Positions 33,787 to 42,446 of a stretch of 64,000 nucleotides of DNA are shown piece by piece. Every line of letters begins with the position of its first letter. The stretch's first letter is position 1. A program made the translations under genes and the position numbers. The notes beneath the pieces were generated by a model, which had not been told where the DNA came from, ran no database searches, and saw only the letters and a list, made by a program, of their open reading frames with translations. Source of the stretch: Citricoccus zhacaiensis. Its GTDB lineage: Bacteria; Actinomycetota; Actinomycetes; Actinomycetales; Micrococcaceae. The stretch is from the NCBI RefSeq assembly GCF_014645315.1, contig NZ_BMLQ01000001.1, forward strand, positions 553,665 through 617,664, read 5' to 3'.

Positions 33787-35132
33787 TAGCGATCATCCTC
33801 CTGGGACTCGAGGGGCGTTGCGGTGGCCTGGATGCGGGCGATGCGCGCCCCGTCCATGGCCTCCACCGAGAAGGTCACCCGGGCGGCCGGATAGCCGTGG
33901 GCGGACTCGGTTTCCAGCTCGACGCTGTCTCCCACGGTGGCGATGCGGCCGAGGTGCAGGGTGAGCAGGCCGGCGATGGTGTCATACTCGGCGTCCTCTG
34001 CGATGAGGTGTCCCAGCAGTTCGCTGACCTCGTCCGGGCGCAGTGCGCCGTCGAGCGCCCAGGCACCATGTGGCAGCCGCACACTGGTGAGGTCGTCAGG
34101 ATCGTGTTCATCGACCACCTCCCCCACGAGTTCCTCCACGAGGTCCTCGAGGGTGATCAGGCCGGCCACGTCCCCGGTCTCGTCCATCAGGACGGCCATC
34201 TGCAGGCCACCGGCACGCAGGGTGTCCATCAGGTTGTCCAGCTCGATCGTGTCCGGCATCAGGGTGGGCGTCTCCATCACGTCCGAGACCGGCGTGGAGG
34301 CCCGGTCCGCGAAGGGAACAGCCAGACCACGGCGAATGTGGACCAGGCCCTCGACGGCCGATGAGCCCGGCTCCATCACGGGGAACCGCGAGTGGCCGGT
34401 CGTGGCAGCCACCTGCAGCAGGTCCTGGACACTGCTGCCCGGTGCCAGGGTGGTCATCCGGGTGCTCGGGGTCATCGAGTCGTGGGCGCGGCGGGTGCCG
34501 AAGGCGAAGGACCGCTGGATGAGCTCGGCGGTGTCCGCCGGAAGTACGCCCTGCCGGGCCGAGTGCCGCACCAGCACCGTGAGTTCCTCCGGAGAACGGG
34601 CCGAGGCGAGTTCCTCCTGGGGCTCGATGCCGAGCAGTCGCACGATCCGGTTGGCTGTGCCGTTGAAGAACGTCAGCAGGGGCTTGGTGACGGTACTGAA
34701 ACCCCGCTGGAAGCCGACGACGGCCCGTGCGGTCGCCAGCGGACGGGCGATGGCCAGGTTCTTGGGCACCAGCTCGCCGAACACCATGGTCAGGACGGTG
34801 GCCAGGACCAGGGCGAGGGCCACGGAGACCGAGCGTGCCAGTGGTTCGGCCAGGCCGGCGTCCGTCAGGGGGCCGACCACCAGGGCGGCGATGGCCGGTT
34901 CGGCCAGGAACCCGATGCCCAGGTTGGTCAGGGTGATGCCCAACTGAGCTCCGGAGAGCTGCGTGGACAGGGTGTTCATGCCCTTCAGCACACCCGCGGC
35001 CTTCTGATCCCCTCGGGCGACGGCTTCACGGACGTCGTTCTTGTTGACCGTGATCAGGGCGAACTCCGCAGCCACGAAGAGGCCGCAGGCGATGATCAGC
35101 ACGAGGCCGATCAGGATCGAGACTATTTCCAA
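33786..35132 (-). CDS. CNNM/CorB-type membrane protein (DUF21 + CBS + CorC/HlyC domain)
   Basis: 448-aa paralogue of the following gene. DUF21 membrane region (about 1-185; SGAQLGITLTNLGIGFLAEP, FGELVPKNLAIARP), two CBS domains (about 205-335) and a C-terminal CorC_HlyC transporter-associated domain (about 355-440; LDGALRPDEVSELLG, DTIAGLLTLHLGRI). Actinobacteria often carry such a long/short pair. The upstream intergenic region (35133-35406) divides it from the divergent mannosyltransferase gene and holds a 14-bp palindrome. Confidence 0.9.
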   Translation of the reverse strand: MEIVSILIGLVLIIACGLFVAAEFALITVNKNDVREAVARGDQKAAGVLKGMNTLSTQLSGAQLGITLTNLGIGFLAEPAIAALVVGPLTDAGLAEPLARSVSVALALVLATVLTMVFGELVPKNLAIARPLATARAVVGFQRGFSTVTKPLLTFFNGTANRIVRLLGIEPQEELASARSPEELTVLVRHSARQGVLPADTAELIQRSFAFGTRRAHDSMTPSTRMTTLAPGSSVQDLLQVAATTGHSRFPVMEPGSSAVEGLVHIRRGLAVPFADRASTPVSDVMETPTLMPDTIELDNLMDTLRAGGLQMAVLMDETGDVAGLITLEDLVEELVGEVVDEHDPDDLTSVRLPHGAWALDGALRPDEVSELLGHLIAEDAEYDTIAGLLTLHLGRIATVGDSVELETESAHGYPAARVTFSVEAMDGARIARIQATATPLESQEDDR

Positions 35133-35158
35133 TGACTACACCCCCCACCGCACGTTGT

Positions 35159-35172
35159 GAGCGCATGCGCTC
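35159..35172. promoter_or_regulatory. 14-bp palindrome in the CNNM / mannosyltransferase intergenic region
   Basis: GAGCGCATGCGCTC is a perfect palindrome 27 bases upstream of the CNNM start, where an operator would be expected. The rest of this 286-base region shows an A-rich stretch (35231-35282) but no gene that I can support; an ATG at 35284 in the mannosyltransferase frame is disregarded. Confidence 0.3.
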
Positions 35173-35406
35173 GTGTCAGCGGGAGGCAAGGACTGTGCCC
35201 CGGACTGTCACCGGGAGTAGACATCAGTTTCCTCTCAAGAAGTCAGAAAAATCCACGGCCGTCGGCCGCGGAATGACAAAATCATGTCAGCGTGGCGGTT
35301 CCAGCGCAAATGGACGAGGCGGCGGACAGGAGCGGCCCATAAGAGCGACCTTCAGGGGCCGGCGGATCGGACCCCGAAGGCCCCCGACACCGCCCCCGCC
35401 TGCACG

Positions 35407-35412
35407 TACGAT
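35407..35412 (+). promoter_or_regulatory. -10 box for leaderless mannosyltransferase transcript
   Basis: TACGAT lies 6 bases before the GTG at 35419, the spacing seen at several other genes in this window, which suggests transcription starting at or near the start codon. It decides the start against a longer frame from 35284. Confidence 0.5.
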
Positions 35413-35418
35413 GGCAGG

Positions 35419-37074
35419 GTGCTTCAGTCCACCCCCACAGCGCAGTCGGTGCAGCCGGCGCCTCCAGCGCCTGCCACGTCCTCACCCCGATGGTTGAGCA
35501 CCCCCGCGGACGCCTACACGGACGCCGCCCTGCGGCTTCGGCTGCTCGGCGAGCGCTTCCACCCGGGCCACTGGGGCTGGATCGTCCCGCTGGCCGTCAC
35601 CGTCCTGGCCGGCGTCCTGCGCCTGATCCGCTTGGACCATCCCCACCAGCTGATCTTCGACGAGACCTACTACGTCAAGGACGCCTTCACCCTGCTGCAG
35701 TCCGGCGTGGAGATGAACTGGCCGGAGGACCACAACGAGCAGTTCGCAGCCGGAAACCCGCAACCGGAGAACACTCCCGAGTACGTGGTGCACCCCCCGC
35801 TGGGCAAGTGGCTGATCGCCCTCGGCATGGCCGTGTTCGGTGCGGACAACGGCACCGGCTGGCGCTTCTCCGCGGCGGTGGCCGGCACCCTGTCCGTGCT
35901 GCTGACCGCCCTGATCGCCCAACGGCTCTTCCGTTCGGTCTTCCTCGGCGGCATCGCCGGCCTGCTGCTGGCCGTGGAGGGACACCACCTCGTGATGTCC
36001 CGCACCGGGCTGCTGGACATCTTCCTCTCCTTCTTCGTCCTGGCCGCCTTCGGCGCGCTGCTGCTGGACCGCGCGGACGGCAGGCGCCGTCTGGCCGAGC
36101 GGCTCGCGGCCGCGGCTGCACGCCAGGGTGGGGCGCCGCCGTCGTCCCTGTTGAAGTACGGGCCGTGGCTGGGATGGCGCCCGTGGCGCCTGGTGGCCGG
36201 GGTCCTCCTGGGTGCGGCCTGCGGGGTGAAGCTCTCCGGCCTGGCCTTCATGGCCGTCTTCGGGCTGATGACCGTGCTGTGGGACATGAACGCCCGGCGC
36301 GTGGCGGGCATCCGCCACTGGGTCCGCGCCGGCGTCACGCATGACGGGCTCTACGCCTTCGTCGCCGTCGTCGGCGTGGGCGCGGCGACCTATCTGGCCA
36401 CCTGGACCGGCTGGCTCGTGACCGGCAACGGCTACAACCGGCAATGGCACACCACCCATCCCCCGCAGTCCTGGTGGGAGCATCTCGTCCCCGGCCCGCT
36501 GCGCTCGCTGGGCGACTACCACCGGCAGTCCACCCAGTTCCACGGGGGCCTGTCCTCCGGACATGACTACGCCTCTAACCCTTGGACGTGGCCGTTCATG
36601 GGCCGTCCCACCTCCTTCTACTACGAGGGCTACGACGACGGCGCGAACGGCTGCCCGGTGGACACCTGTTCCGCTGCCATCACCGATCTGGCGAACCCCG
36701 TCATCTGGTGGGCGGGAACCCTGGCCGTGCTGGCCCTGGTGTTCCTGTGGCTGGGCCGCCGCGACTGGCGGGCCGGAGCCTTCCTCGGGGTCTACGCGGC
36801 CGGCCAGCTCGTCTGGTTCCTCTGGCCGGAGAGGACCATGTTCTTCTTCTACACGATCGCCTACACGCCCTTCCTCATCCTCGCGCTCACCCTGTGCCTC
36901 GGGGCCCTGATGCGCTTCGGCGGCCACGCCAACCGCCGCCGGAACACGGTGCTGGTCCTGGCGTTCGTGGCGGTGGCCGTGGCCGCCAGCGCATTCTTCA
37001 TGCCGGTCTGGACCGGCGAGATGATCCCCTATGAGCAGTGGCGGCTGCGGATGTGGATGAGCAGCTGGATCTGA
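35419..37074 (+). CDS. pmt: Dolichyl/polyprenyl-phosphate-mannose--protein mannosyltransferase
   Basis: Integral membrane GT39 enzyme, 551 aa, that transfers mannose from polyprenyl phosphate mannose to secreted proteins. After a short hydrophilic N-terminus the first helix precedes the loop with the catalytic acidic pair FDETYYVKDAF (Asp81-Glu82). Further conserved features are HPPLGKWLIALGMAVFG, SRTGLLDIFLSFF, and C-terminal FFFYTIAYTPFL with about ten or eleven predicted helices. I take GTG 35419 as start because of the TACGAT box. Protein O-mannosylation is common in actinobacteria; ManA at 56813 feeds the mannose-phosphate pool. Confidence 0.9.
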   Translation: MLQSTPTAQSVQPAPPAPATSSPRWLSTPADAYTDAALRLRLLGERFHPGHWGWIVPLAVTVLAGVLRLIRLDHPHQLIFDETYYVKDAFTLLQSGVEMNWPEDHNEQFAAGNPQPENTPEYVVHPPLGKWLIALGMAVFGADNGTGWRFSAAVAGTLSVLLTALIAQRLFRSVFLGGIAGLLLAVEGHHLVMSRTGLLDIFLSFFVLAAFGALLLDRADGRRRLAERLAAAAARQGGAPPSSLLKYGPWLGWRPWRLVAGVLLGAACGVKLSGLAFMAVFGLMTVLWDMNARRVAGIRHWVRAGVTHDGLYAFVAVVGVGAATYLATWTGWLVTGNGYNRQWHTTHPPQSWWEHLVPGPLRSLGDYHRQSTQFHGGLSSGHDYASNPWTWPFMGRPTSFYYEGYDDGANGCPVDTCSAAITDLANPVIWWAGTLAVLALVFLWLGRRDWRAGAFLGVYAAGQLVWFLWPERTMFFFYTIAYTPFLILALTLCLGALMRFGGHANRRRNTVLVLAFVAVAVAASAFFMPVWTGEMIPYEQWRLRMWMSSWI

Positions 37075-37090
37075 GTCCGACCTCAACGGA

Positions 37091-37096
37091 TAGGCT
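37091..37096 (+). promoter_or_regulatory. -10 box for leaderless acyl-CoA synthetase transcript
   Basis: TAGGCT, 7 bases before the ATG at 37104, matches the same box in front of ahcY and manA. It leaves no room for a ribosome site, so the mRNA probably begins at the start codon. Confidence 0.5.
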
Positions 37097-37103
37097 GAGT
37101 CCC

Positions 37104-38921
37104 ATGATGCAGGAAGCCCAGACGGACCAGGTCGCCGACCTCCCCGCCGAGACCAACGTGACGGACCGGTTCCTGGCCGTGGCGGCCGAACGACCCCACG
37201 CCCCGGCCTACGCCGTGCGCAATGGGGCCGGCGGATGGCTGGACGTCTCATACGCCTCCTTCCTCGACCAGGTGAGGGCTGCCGCCAAGGGCCTCATCGC
37301 CCTCGGCGTGGAGCCGAAATCCATGGTGGGCATCATGGCGCCCACCTCCTATGAGTGGGCCGTGATCGACCAGGCGATCTGGTTCGCCGGTGCCGTGTCC
37401 GTCCCCGTCTACGAGACGTCCTCACCGATGCAGGTGCAGCACATTCTCGCCGACTCCGGGGCCCGGCTGGTCTTCACCGCCGCCGCCCGGCACCGCACCG
37501 CCGTGGAGCGCGCCGCGGCACAGGGCGGCTTCGAGGTCTCCGTGGTCCCACTCGACGCCGCCGGGCTGGCCGAGCTGGGCCGCGCGGGCCGGGACGTGAC
37601 GGACGAGGCGCTCGAGGCGGCCCGGTCCGCGAACTGCCTGGCCGACATCGCCTCCCTCGTCTACACCTCCGGCACCACCGGCAAGCCCAAGGGCGCCCGG
37701 ATCACGCACGCGAACTTCGCTGTGGGGGCCGCCAACATCCTCCCCTTCGCCCAGGGGATCGTGGGCGGCGGCGAGCAGCGCACCCTGATGTTCCTGCCGC
37801 TGGCGCACGTGCTGGCCCATGCCGTGCAGTACATCTGCCTGGTCGGCGGGATCCAGATCGCCCACGCCTCGGACCTGAAGACCCTGACCACGGACCTCTC
37901 CTCCTTCCACCCCACGTGGCTGCTGGCCGTGCCGCGCGTGTTCGAGAAGCTCGACGCCGGCGCTGCCGCCGCCGCACACGAGGGCGGCACCGCGAAGATC
38001 TTCGCGGCCGCCCGCGCCACCGCGATCCAGTACTCGGAGGCCCAGGACGCCGAGGCCCGGGGTGAGGGCAACGGGCCCGGTGCCCTGCTGAGGGCCCGGC
38101 ACGCACTGTTCGACAAGCTCGTCTACCCGAAGATCCGCCGGATCCTCGGCGGCTCGACGAAGTACACCGTTTCCGGGGCGAGCGCCCTGAACCCCGAGCT
38201 GGCCCACTTCTTCCGCGGCGCCGGACTGGGGATGCAGGAAGGGTACGGCCTGACCGAGACCACCGCCCCCGCCACCCTCAACATCCCCGGCCACACGCGC
38301 ATCGGCTCCGTGGGACTGCCGGTGCCGGGGACCACCGTCCGCATCGCCGAGGACCAGGAGATCCTCATCCGGGGCACCATCGTCTTCGACGGCTATCACG
38401 GTCAGCCCGAAGCGTCCGCCGCGGCGCTGGATGAGGACGGCTTCTTCCGGACCGGGGACATCGGCCGCCTGGACGCGGACGGCTACCTCTATGTCACCGG
38501 CCGCAAGAAGGAGATCATCGTCACCGCCGGCGGCAAGAACGTCTACCCGACTCCTCTCGAGGAGACCATCCGCTCTGCCGGTGTGGTCTCCCAGGTGGTC
38601 GTGGTGGGCGACGGCCGTCCCTTCGTGGGCGCCCTCGTCACCCTGGACGCGGACGGGCTGGCCCAGTGGGCCAAGGCCCAAGGCCTTTCACCCCTCTCCC
38701 TGGCCGAGGCCAGCGCCCACGAGGGGCTGCGGGCCGAGGTGCAGAAGGCCGTGGACTTGGCCAACGAATCGGTCTCCCAGGCCGAGTCCATCCGGAAGTT
38801 CACCATCCTGGACACCGAGCTGACCGAGGAGTCCGGCCACCTCACCCCGTCCCTGAAGTTGCAGCGCAACGTGGTCATCACCGACTACGCGGGCGCCATC
38901 GAGGAGCTGTACCGCAAGTAA
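37104..38921 (+). CDS. Long-chain fatty-acid--CoA ligase (AMP-dependent synthetase)
   Basis: Adenylate-forming enzyme, 605 aa, activating fatty acids with ATP and CoA. The AMP-binding P-loop YTSGTTGKPKG is at about 187-197; later motifs are the A4-A5 region GYGLTETTAP, DGFFRTGDIG and the hinge VTGRKKEIIV. The C-terminal lysine region (LTPSLKLQRN) is present. This is the FadD15-like actinobacterial type with long internal helices. It starts 29 bases after the mannosyltransferase stop but has its own box. It converges on a DUF1461 gene across a long palindrome. Confidence 0.9.
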   Translation: MMQEAQTDQVADLPAETNVTDRFLAVAAERPHAPAYAVRNGAGGWLDVSYASFLDQVRAAAKGLIALGVEPKSMVGIMAPTSYEWAVIDQAIWFAGAVSVPVYETSSPMQVQHILADSGARLVFTAAARHRTAVERAAAQGGFEVSVVPLDAAGLAELGRAGRDVTDEALEAARSANCLADIASLVYTSGTTGKPKGARITHANFAVGAANILPFAQGIVGGGEQRTLMFLPLAHVLAHAVQYICLVGGIQIAHASDLKTLTTDLSSFHPTWLLAVPRVFEKLDAGAAAAAHEGGTAKIFAAARATAIQYSEAQDAEARGEGNGPGALLRARHALFDKLVYPKIRRILGGSTKYTVSGASALNPELAHFFRGAGLGMQEGYGLTETTAPATLNIPGHTRIGSVGLPVPGTTVRIAEDQEILIRGTIVFDGYHGQPEASAAALDEDGFFRTGDIGRLDADGYLYVTGRKKEIIVTAGGKNVYPTPLEETIRSAGVVSQVVVVGDGRPFVGALVTLDADGLAQWAKAQGLSPLSLAEASAHEGLRAEVQKAVDLANESVSQAESIRKFTILDTELTEESGHLTPSLKLQRNVVITDYAGAIEELYRK

Positions 38922-38944
38922 CCCCTCGCCTTCATCCCCTCCAT

Positions 38945-39001
38945 CACGAGAGCGGTAACTGTCGAGACTCCCCGGTGGAGTCGACAGTTACCGCTCTCGT
39001 G
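38945..39001. terminator. Long palindrome between convergent genes
   Basis: A 57-base inverted repeat: a 21-bp perfect outer stem starting CACGAGAGCGGTAACTG, a two-base bulge, a 4-bp inner stem and a short loop. It lies between the acyl-CoA synthetase (+) and the DUF1461 gene (-) and probably stops transcripts from both sides. No U-run. Confidence 0.62.
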
Positions 39002-39010
39002 TTCTCGGGG

Positions 39011-40441
39011 TCAGGCCTCCTGGGCGTCGTACCAGTCGTTGCGGCGCTGGATCAGGTCCATCTGCGCCAGGCGGGACTCGTGCCGGCGGCGGCGGGTGGG
39101 CCACGTGCAGATCAGGGTCACGATGAGGGTGACCAACACCAGAGCGGCGATGCCGATCCCGGCGTCCATCCAGAACTGGTTCGGATAGAGCCGGATCAGG
39201 GCGTCCGTGGCCTGGAAGGTCCAGGTGCCATCCGCGAAGAACAGGCTGTGGAAGGTCGCGAAGAACTGCTCCCAGCCAAGCACTGCCAGCACGGCCAGGG
39301 CGATCAGCACCACGAGCATCCAGACGGATCCGGCGAACAGCGAGCGGCGGATGCCCCCCTTGGCGGTGCGGGCCAGAACGATCATGAAGACGATGCACAG
39401 CAGTCCCAGGACGGCGCCGACAGCCATGCTGATGAGCATGACGAGCTTGACGTCCGCCATGTGGGAGACCTCGGTGTCCGTGAACAGCTGGTTGCCTTGA
39501 TGTGTCAGATCGCCCAGGTACCGGGGCGGTGCGGCGTTGAAGAGGAAGTCCATGCCGGCGGAACCGTAGGTCAACCGGTCCTCGGTGGTGAAGCCCAACT
39601 CGTCGGCCGGGAAGCCGGGACGGTGGTACTCGATCCACAGGAAGAGTGGGGAGGCCACGGCGCGGACGGCGGCGATCAGCACGACGATCGGGAAGAAGAT
39701 CGCCAACAGCACCTGCAGCACCTTGGGTGCGGTCGAGGGGCCTTCCAGCGCCTCGTCCCGGGCCGCGGCACGCGCCTCGGCACCACGCAGGTCCCGACGC
39801 CGGTCCTCGGCGTCCGCTGCGTGTGCTCCGCTGGCGAAGCCCCGGTAGTCGTCTTGGGCGGACTGGGCCGCCGTGACGGGCGTCCCCGCGGCCGCTCCCG
39901 TGCGAGCGGCGGACGAGCCGGCGGCGGGCGAGCCGGCCACGGCGCCATCGTCCCACAGGGTGCCCGTTCCGGCCCGGCCGGAGCCGGCTTCGGGCTCCGG
40001 CGTGGCGGTGGCGGTCACGGACTCCGGCGGGAGTCCGCCCCTCTCACCACGGGCTCGGGCGGCCGGGCGGTCCCGCGCCGCGGTGTCACCGGCGGCCCAG
40101 GCATCCAGCTCGGCCCGGTCGATCGACTGTGTCGACTGGGTTCCCGGATCCGCACGGTGTTCGGCGCGGTCGATGGCCTCGGTCGCCTGGGCGCCCGGAT
40201 ACGCACGGTGCGAGCCGCCGTCTCCGGAGTCCAGGGCGTCCGAGGTCACCGGTGCGGTCTCAGGACTCACCTCGGCGGTTGGATCAGAGGTGTCCACGTC
40301 GTCGTCCTCCATGAACGCCGCGTAGTCCAGACCGCTCTCGAACTCATGGCTATCCGCGTGTTCCGCTGCACGCCCGTCCCGGTCCCCGTTCATGCCGGAG
40401 GAGGCGTTCGTGCCGTCCTGTGACCTGTCCTTGCCAGCCAT
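39011..40441 (-). CDS. DUF1461/TIGR01906-type integral membrane protein with long disordered N-terminus
   Basis: 476 aa. The first 235 residues are acidic, Ala/Gly/Pro-rich and probably disordered, with imperfect repeats of SIDRAE-type units near 85-115. The C-terminal half is a DUF1461 membrane domain: a first helix (LQVLLAIFFPIVVLIAAVRA), an external loop with FLFNAAPPRYLGDLTHQGNQ, then three more helices. Function unknown; family members occur next to phosphatases or cell-wall genes. ATG at 40441. It is followed by the convergent palindrome and preceded by the SpoIIM gene on the same strand. Confidence 0.8.
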   Translation of the reverse strand: MAGKDRSQDGTNASSGMNGDRDGRAAEHADSHEFESGLDYAAFMEDDDVDTSDPTAEVSPETAPVTSDALDSGDGGSHRAYPGAQATEAIDRAEHRADPGTQSTQSIDRAELDAWAAGDTAARDRPAARARGERGGLPPESVTATATPEPEAGSGRAGTGTLWDDGAVAGSPAAGSSAARTGAAAGTPVTAAQSAQDDYRGFASGAHAADAEDRRRDLRGAEARAAARDEALEGPSTAPKVLQVLLAIFFPIVVLIAAVRAVASPLFLWIEYHRPGFPADELGFTTEDRLTYGSAGMDFLFNAAPPRYLGDLTHQGNQLFTDTEVSHMADVKLVMLISMAVGAVLGLLCIVFMIVLARTAKGGIRRSLFAGSVWMLVVLIALAVLAVLGWEQFFATFHSLFFADGTWTFQATDALIRLYPNQFWMDAGIGIAALVLVTLIVTLICTWPTRRRRHESRLAQMDLIQRRNDWYDAQEA

Positions 40442-40552
40442 CGTCCTGCCTTCTGTTCGCGCGTGATGAGACGTTTCCTTCAGAGACTAGTGCCGCTGCG
40501 GCCCGTGACGGTTTCGGCCACGCCCGCGCGCCCTCGGCGCACTCAGGCGGGC

Positions 40553-41545
40553 TCACGCAGTCAGTTGGCGGGCGCCGGCGTCGTGCGCCTCGAGGTCCCC
40601 GGTGGCGCCGGCGGCGACGGCCCGGCGGCCGAGGATCAGCGTGTAGGCCCAGTAGCCGGCCAGTACGAGCAGGCCGATGCCCAGGCGCAGCCAATGCGGC
40701 AGCCCGGACGGGGTGACGAAGCCCTCCACCACACCGGACACGGCCAGCACGAGGACCAGCCCGGCGGCCACCGTGAACAGCGAGCGGCCCTCCGAGGCCA
40801 GCGAATCGAGCCGGGTCCGCTGCCCCGGAGCCACCCAGGCCCAGAAGATCCGCAGCCCTGCGGCACCCGCGATGAAGATCGCCGTGAGCTCCATGAACCC
40901 GTGCGGGAGGATGTACAGGAAGAACGTGTCCAGCTCGCCGTGGGCGGCCATGACCCCGCCGGAGATCCCGACGCCCTGCGCATTGACGAAGAGCACGTAG
41001 GGCACGAAGTAGCCGGTGATGCCGAAGGCCACCTCCTGCGCGGCGATCCAGGCGTTGTTGGTCCACACCTGCCCGGCGAAGGACGCGGCCGGGTTCTCGG
41101 AGTAGTAGCCGGTGAACTGCTCCTCGGCGTACTCGCGCATCTGCTCCTCGGTGCCCAGGGAGGCGAGCACCTCGGGTTCGCCGTTCACCCAGAATCCGAA
41201 CCAGACCGCTACGAGGCAGAAGGCCGCCCCCAGGAGCACCGTGAGCCAGCGGATCCGGTAGAACGCGGCGGGCAGCTGTTCGAGGAAGAAGCGGGAGAAG
41301 CCGGCGGAGGCGTTGGAGGGCGCCCCCGTGATCCGGTTGCGGGCCCGGGCCAGCACCATGGACAGCCCGGCGGCCTGCGGTCCGTCCGGGTCATGGGCCT
41401 GCACCACGGACAGGTGGGTGGAGGCCCGGCCGTAGAGCTCGAGCAGCTCGTCGGCCTGCCCGGCGTCGAGGCGGCGGGTGCGCGCCAACGAGTCCAACCG
41501 CTCCCACGTGGGGCGATGTACCGAGGTGTAGGCGTCCAGATCCAC
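40553..41545 (-). CDS. SpoIIM/stage II sporulation protein M-like membrane protein
   Basis: 330-aa DUF95/SpoIIM family protein with about six membrane segments. The N-terminal 110 residues are soluble and helical (TWERLDSLARTRRLDAGQAD), followed by helices at about 125-140, 185-205 and further; FVNAQGVGISGGVMAAHGEL and LPHGFMELTAIFIAGAAGLR are the hallmark. In non-sporulating actinobacteria these proteins lie beside RDD and MoxR-DUF58 genes; here the divergent RDD gene is next door, but the MoxR cluster is 18 kb away. Confidence 0.88.
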   Translation of the reverse strand: MDLDAYTSVHRPTWERLDSLARTRRLDAGQADELLELYGRASTHLSVVQAHDPDGPQAAGLSMVLARARNRITGAPSNASAGFSRFFLEQLPAAFYRIRWLTVLLGAAFCLVAVWFGFWVNGEPEVLASLGTEEQMREYAEEQFTGYYSENPAASFAGQVWTNNAWIAAQEVAFGITGYFVPYVLFVNAQGVGISGGVMAAHGELDTFFLYILPHGFMELTAIFIAGAAGLRIFWAWVAPGQRTRLDSLASEGRSLFTVAAGLVLVLAVSGVVEGFVTPSGLPHWLRLGIGLLVLAGYWAYTLILGRRAVAAGATGDLEAHDAGARQLTA

Positions 41546-41639
41546 GACTTCAGGCTACCGGCCGCTACGCTGGGCGGGGCACACGACGGGCCGCATGACC
41601 CGTTCGGCACAGTTGCGGGACCGGATCAGGGGGTTGTTC

Positions 41640-42443
41640 ATGAGCACGACGGTGGTCACCGGCGAGGCGGTGGTGCTGCAATTGCGGCCCGCGTCCTTCG
41701 TGGTCCGCGCCGCCGGCGCCCTCATCGACGCCATCGCCCTCGTGCTGGTCTTCCTCGGGGTGGTCTGGGTCCTGGCCCAGACGATCCTCGAGGAACTGGA
41801 CCCGGCCGCGGCCCAGGCCACGGTGCTGGCCCTCGTCGTCGGCATGCTCGTGGGCGTCCCGCTGGCCGTCGAGGCCCTCAGCCGGGGCCGTTCACTGGGC
41901 AAGCTCGTCTTCGGCACCCGCGTGGTACGGGACGACGGCGGCGCCATCCGTCTGCGGCACAGTCTGGTCCGCGTCCTGGTCGGGATCATGGAGTTGTGGA
42001 TGACGTTCGGTTCCGTGGCGCTCATCGCGTCCATGCTGAACGAACGCGGCAAGCGCCTGGCGGACATGGTCGCCGGTAGCCAGGTCGTCGTCGAGCGCCA
42101 GCGCGCCGTCCCTCCGCCGTTGCCCGGCGTTCCCGAATCGATGCGGCCGTGGGCCGAGGTGGCCGACGTCGGCCGCCTCCCGGACGCCCTGGTCGCCTCC
42201 GTGACGCAGTTCCTGCGCAATGCCCGCTCCGTCCCGCCGGCGGTCCGTCACCAGACCGCAGGCCGCCTGGCGGCCCAGGTGGCCCCTTTCGTGGCCCCCG
42301 GTCCGCCAGCCGGCGTGCTCATGGAGGACTTCCTGCTGGCCGTGGTGGCCGAGCGGCGCAACCGCGACTTCCGGATGCTGAGCCGCCAGCAGGAGAGGGC
42401 GGACGCCGCCGCCGAGCGCCTGCACTCCCTGCCGTTCTCCTGA
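41640..42443 (+). CDS. RDD-family membrane protein
   Basis: 267-aa protein with an RDD domain: FVVRAAGALIDAIALV at the N-terminus contains the Arg-Asp signature, followed by two more helices and a cytoplasmic tail of about 130 residues rich in Ala and Arg. SLGKLVFGTRVV and GKRLADMVAGSQVVV are typical. Transporter or lipid-related roles are suggested for the family but unproven. I start at ATG 41640 at the beginning of the domain; an upstream ATG at 41595 adds 15 basic residues. Divergent from the SpoIIM-like gene. Confidence 0.85.
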   Translation: MSTTVVTGEAVVLQLRPASFVVRAAGALIDAIALVLVFLGVVWVLAQTILEELDPAAAQATVLALVVGMLVGVPLAVEALSRGRSLGKLVFGTRVVRDDGGAIRLRHSLVRVLVGIMELWMTFGSVALIASMLNERGKRLADMVAGSQVVVERQRAVPPPLPGVPESMRPWAEVADVGRLPDALVASVTQFLRNARSVPPAVRHQTAGRLAAQVAPFVAPGPPAGVLMEDFLLAVVAERRNRDFRMLSRQQERADAAAERLHSLPFS

Positions 42444-42446
42444 CCG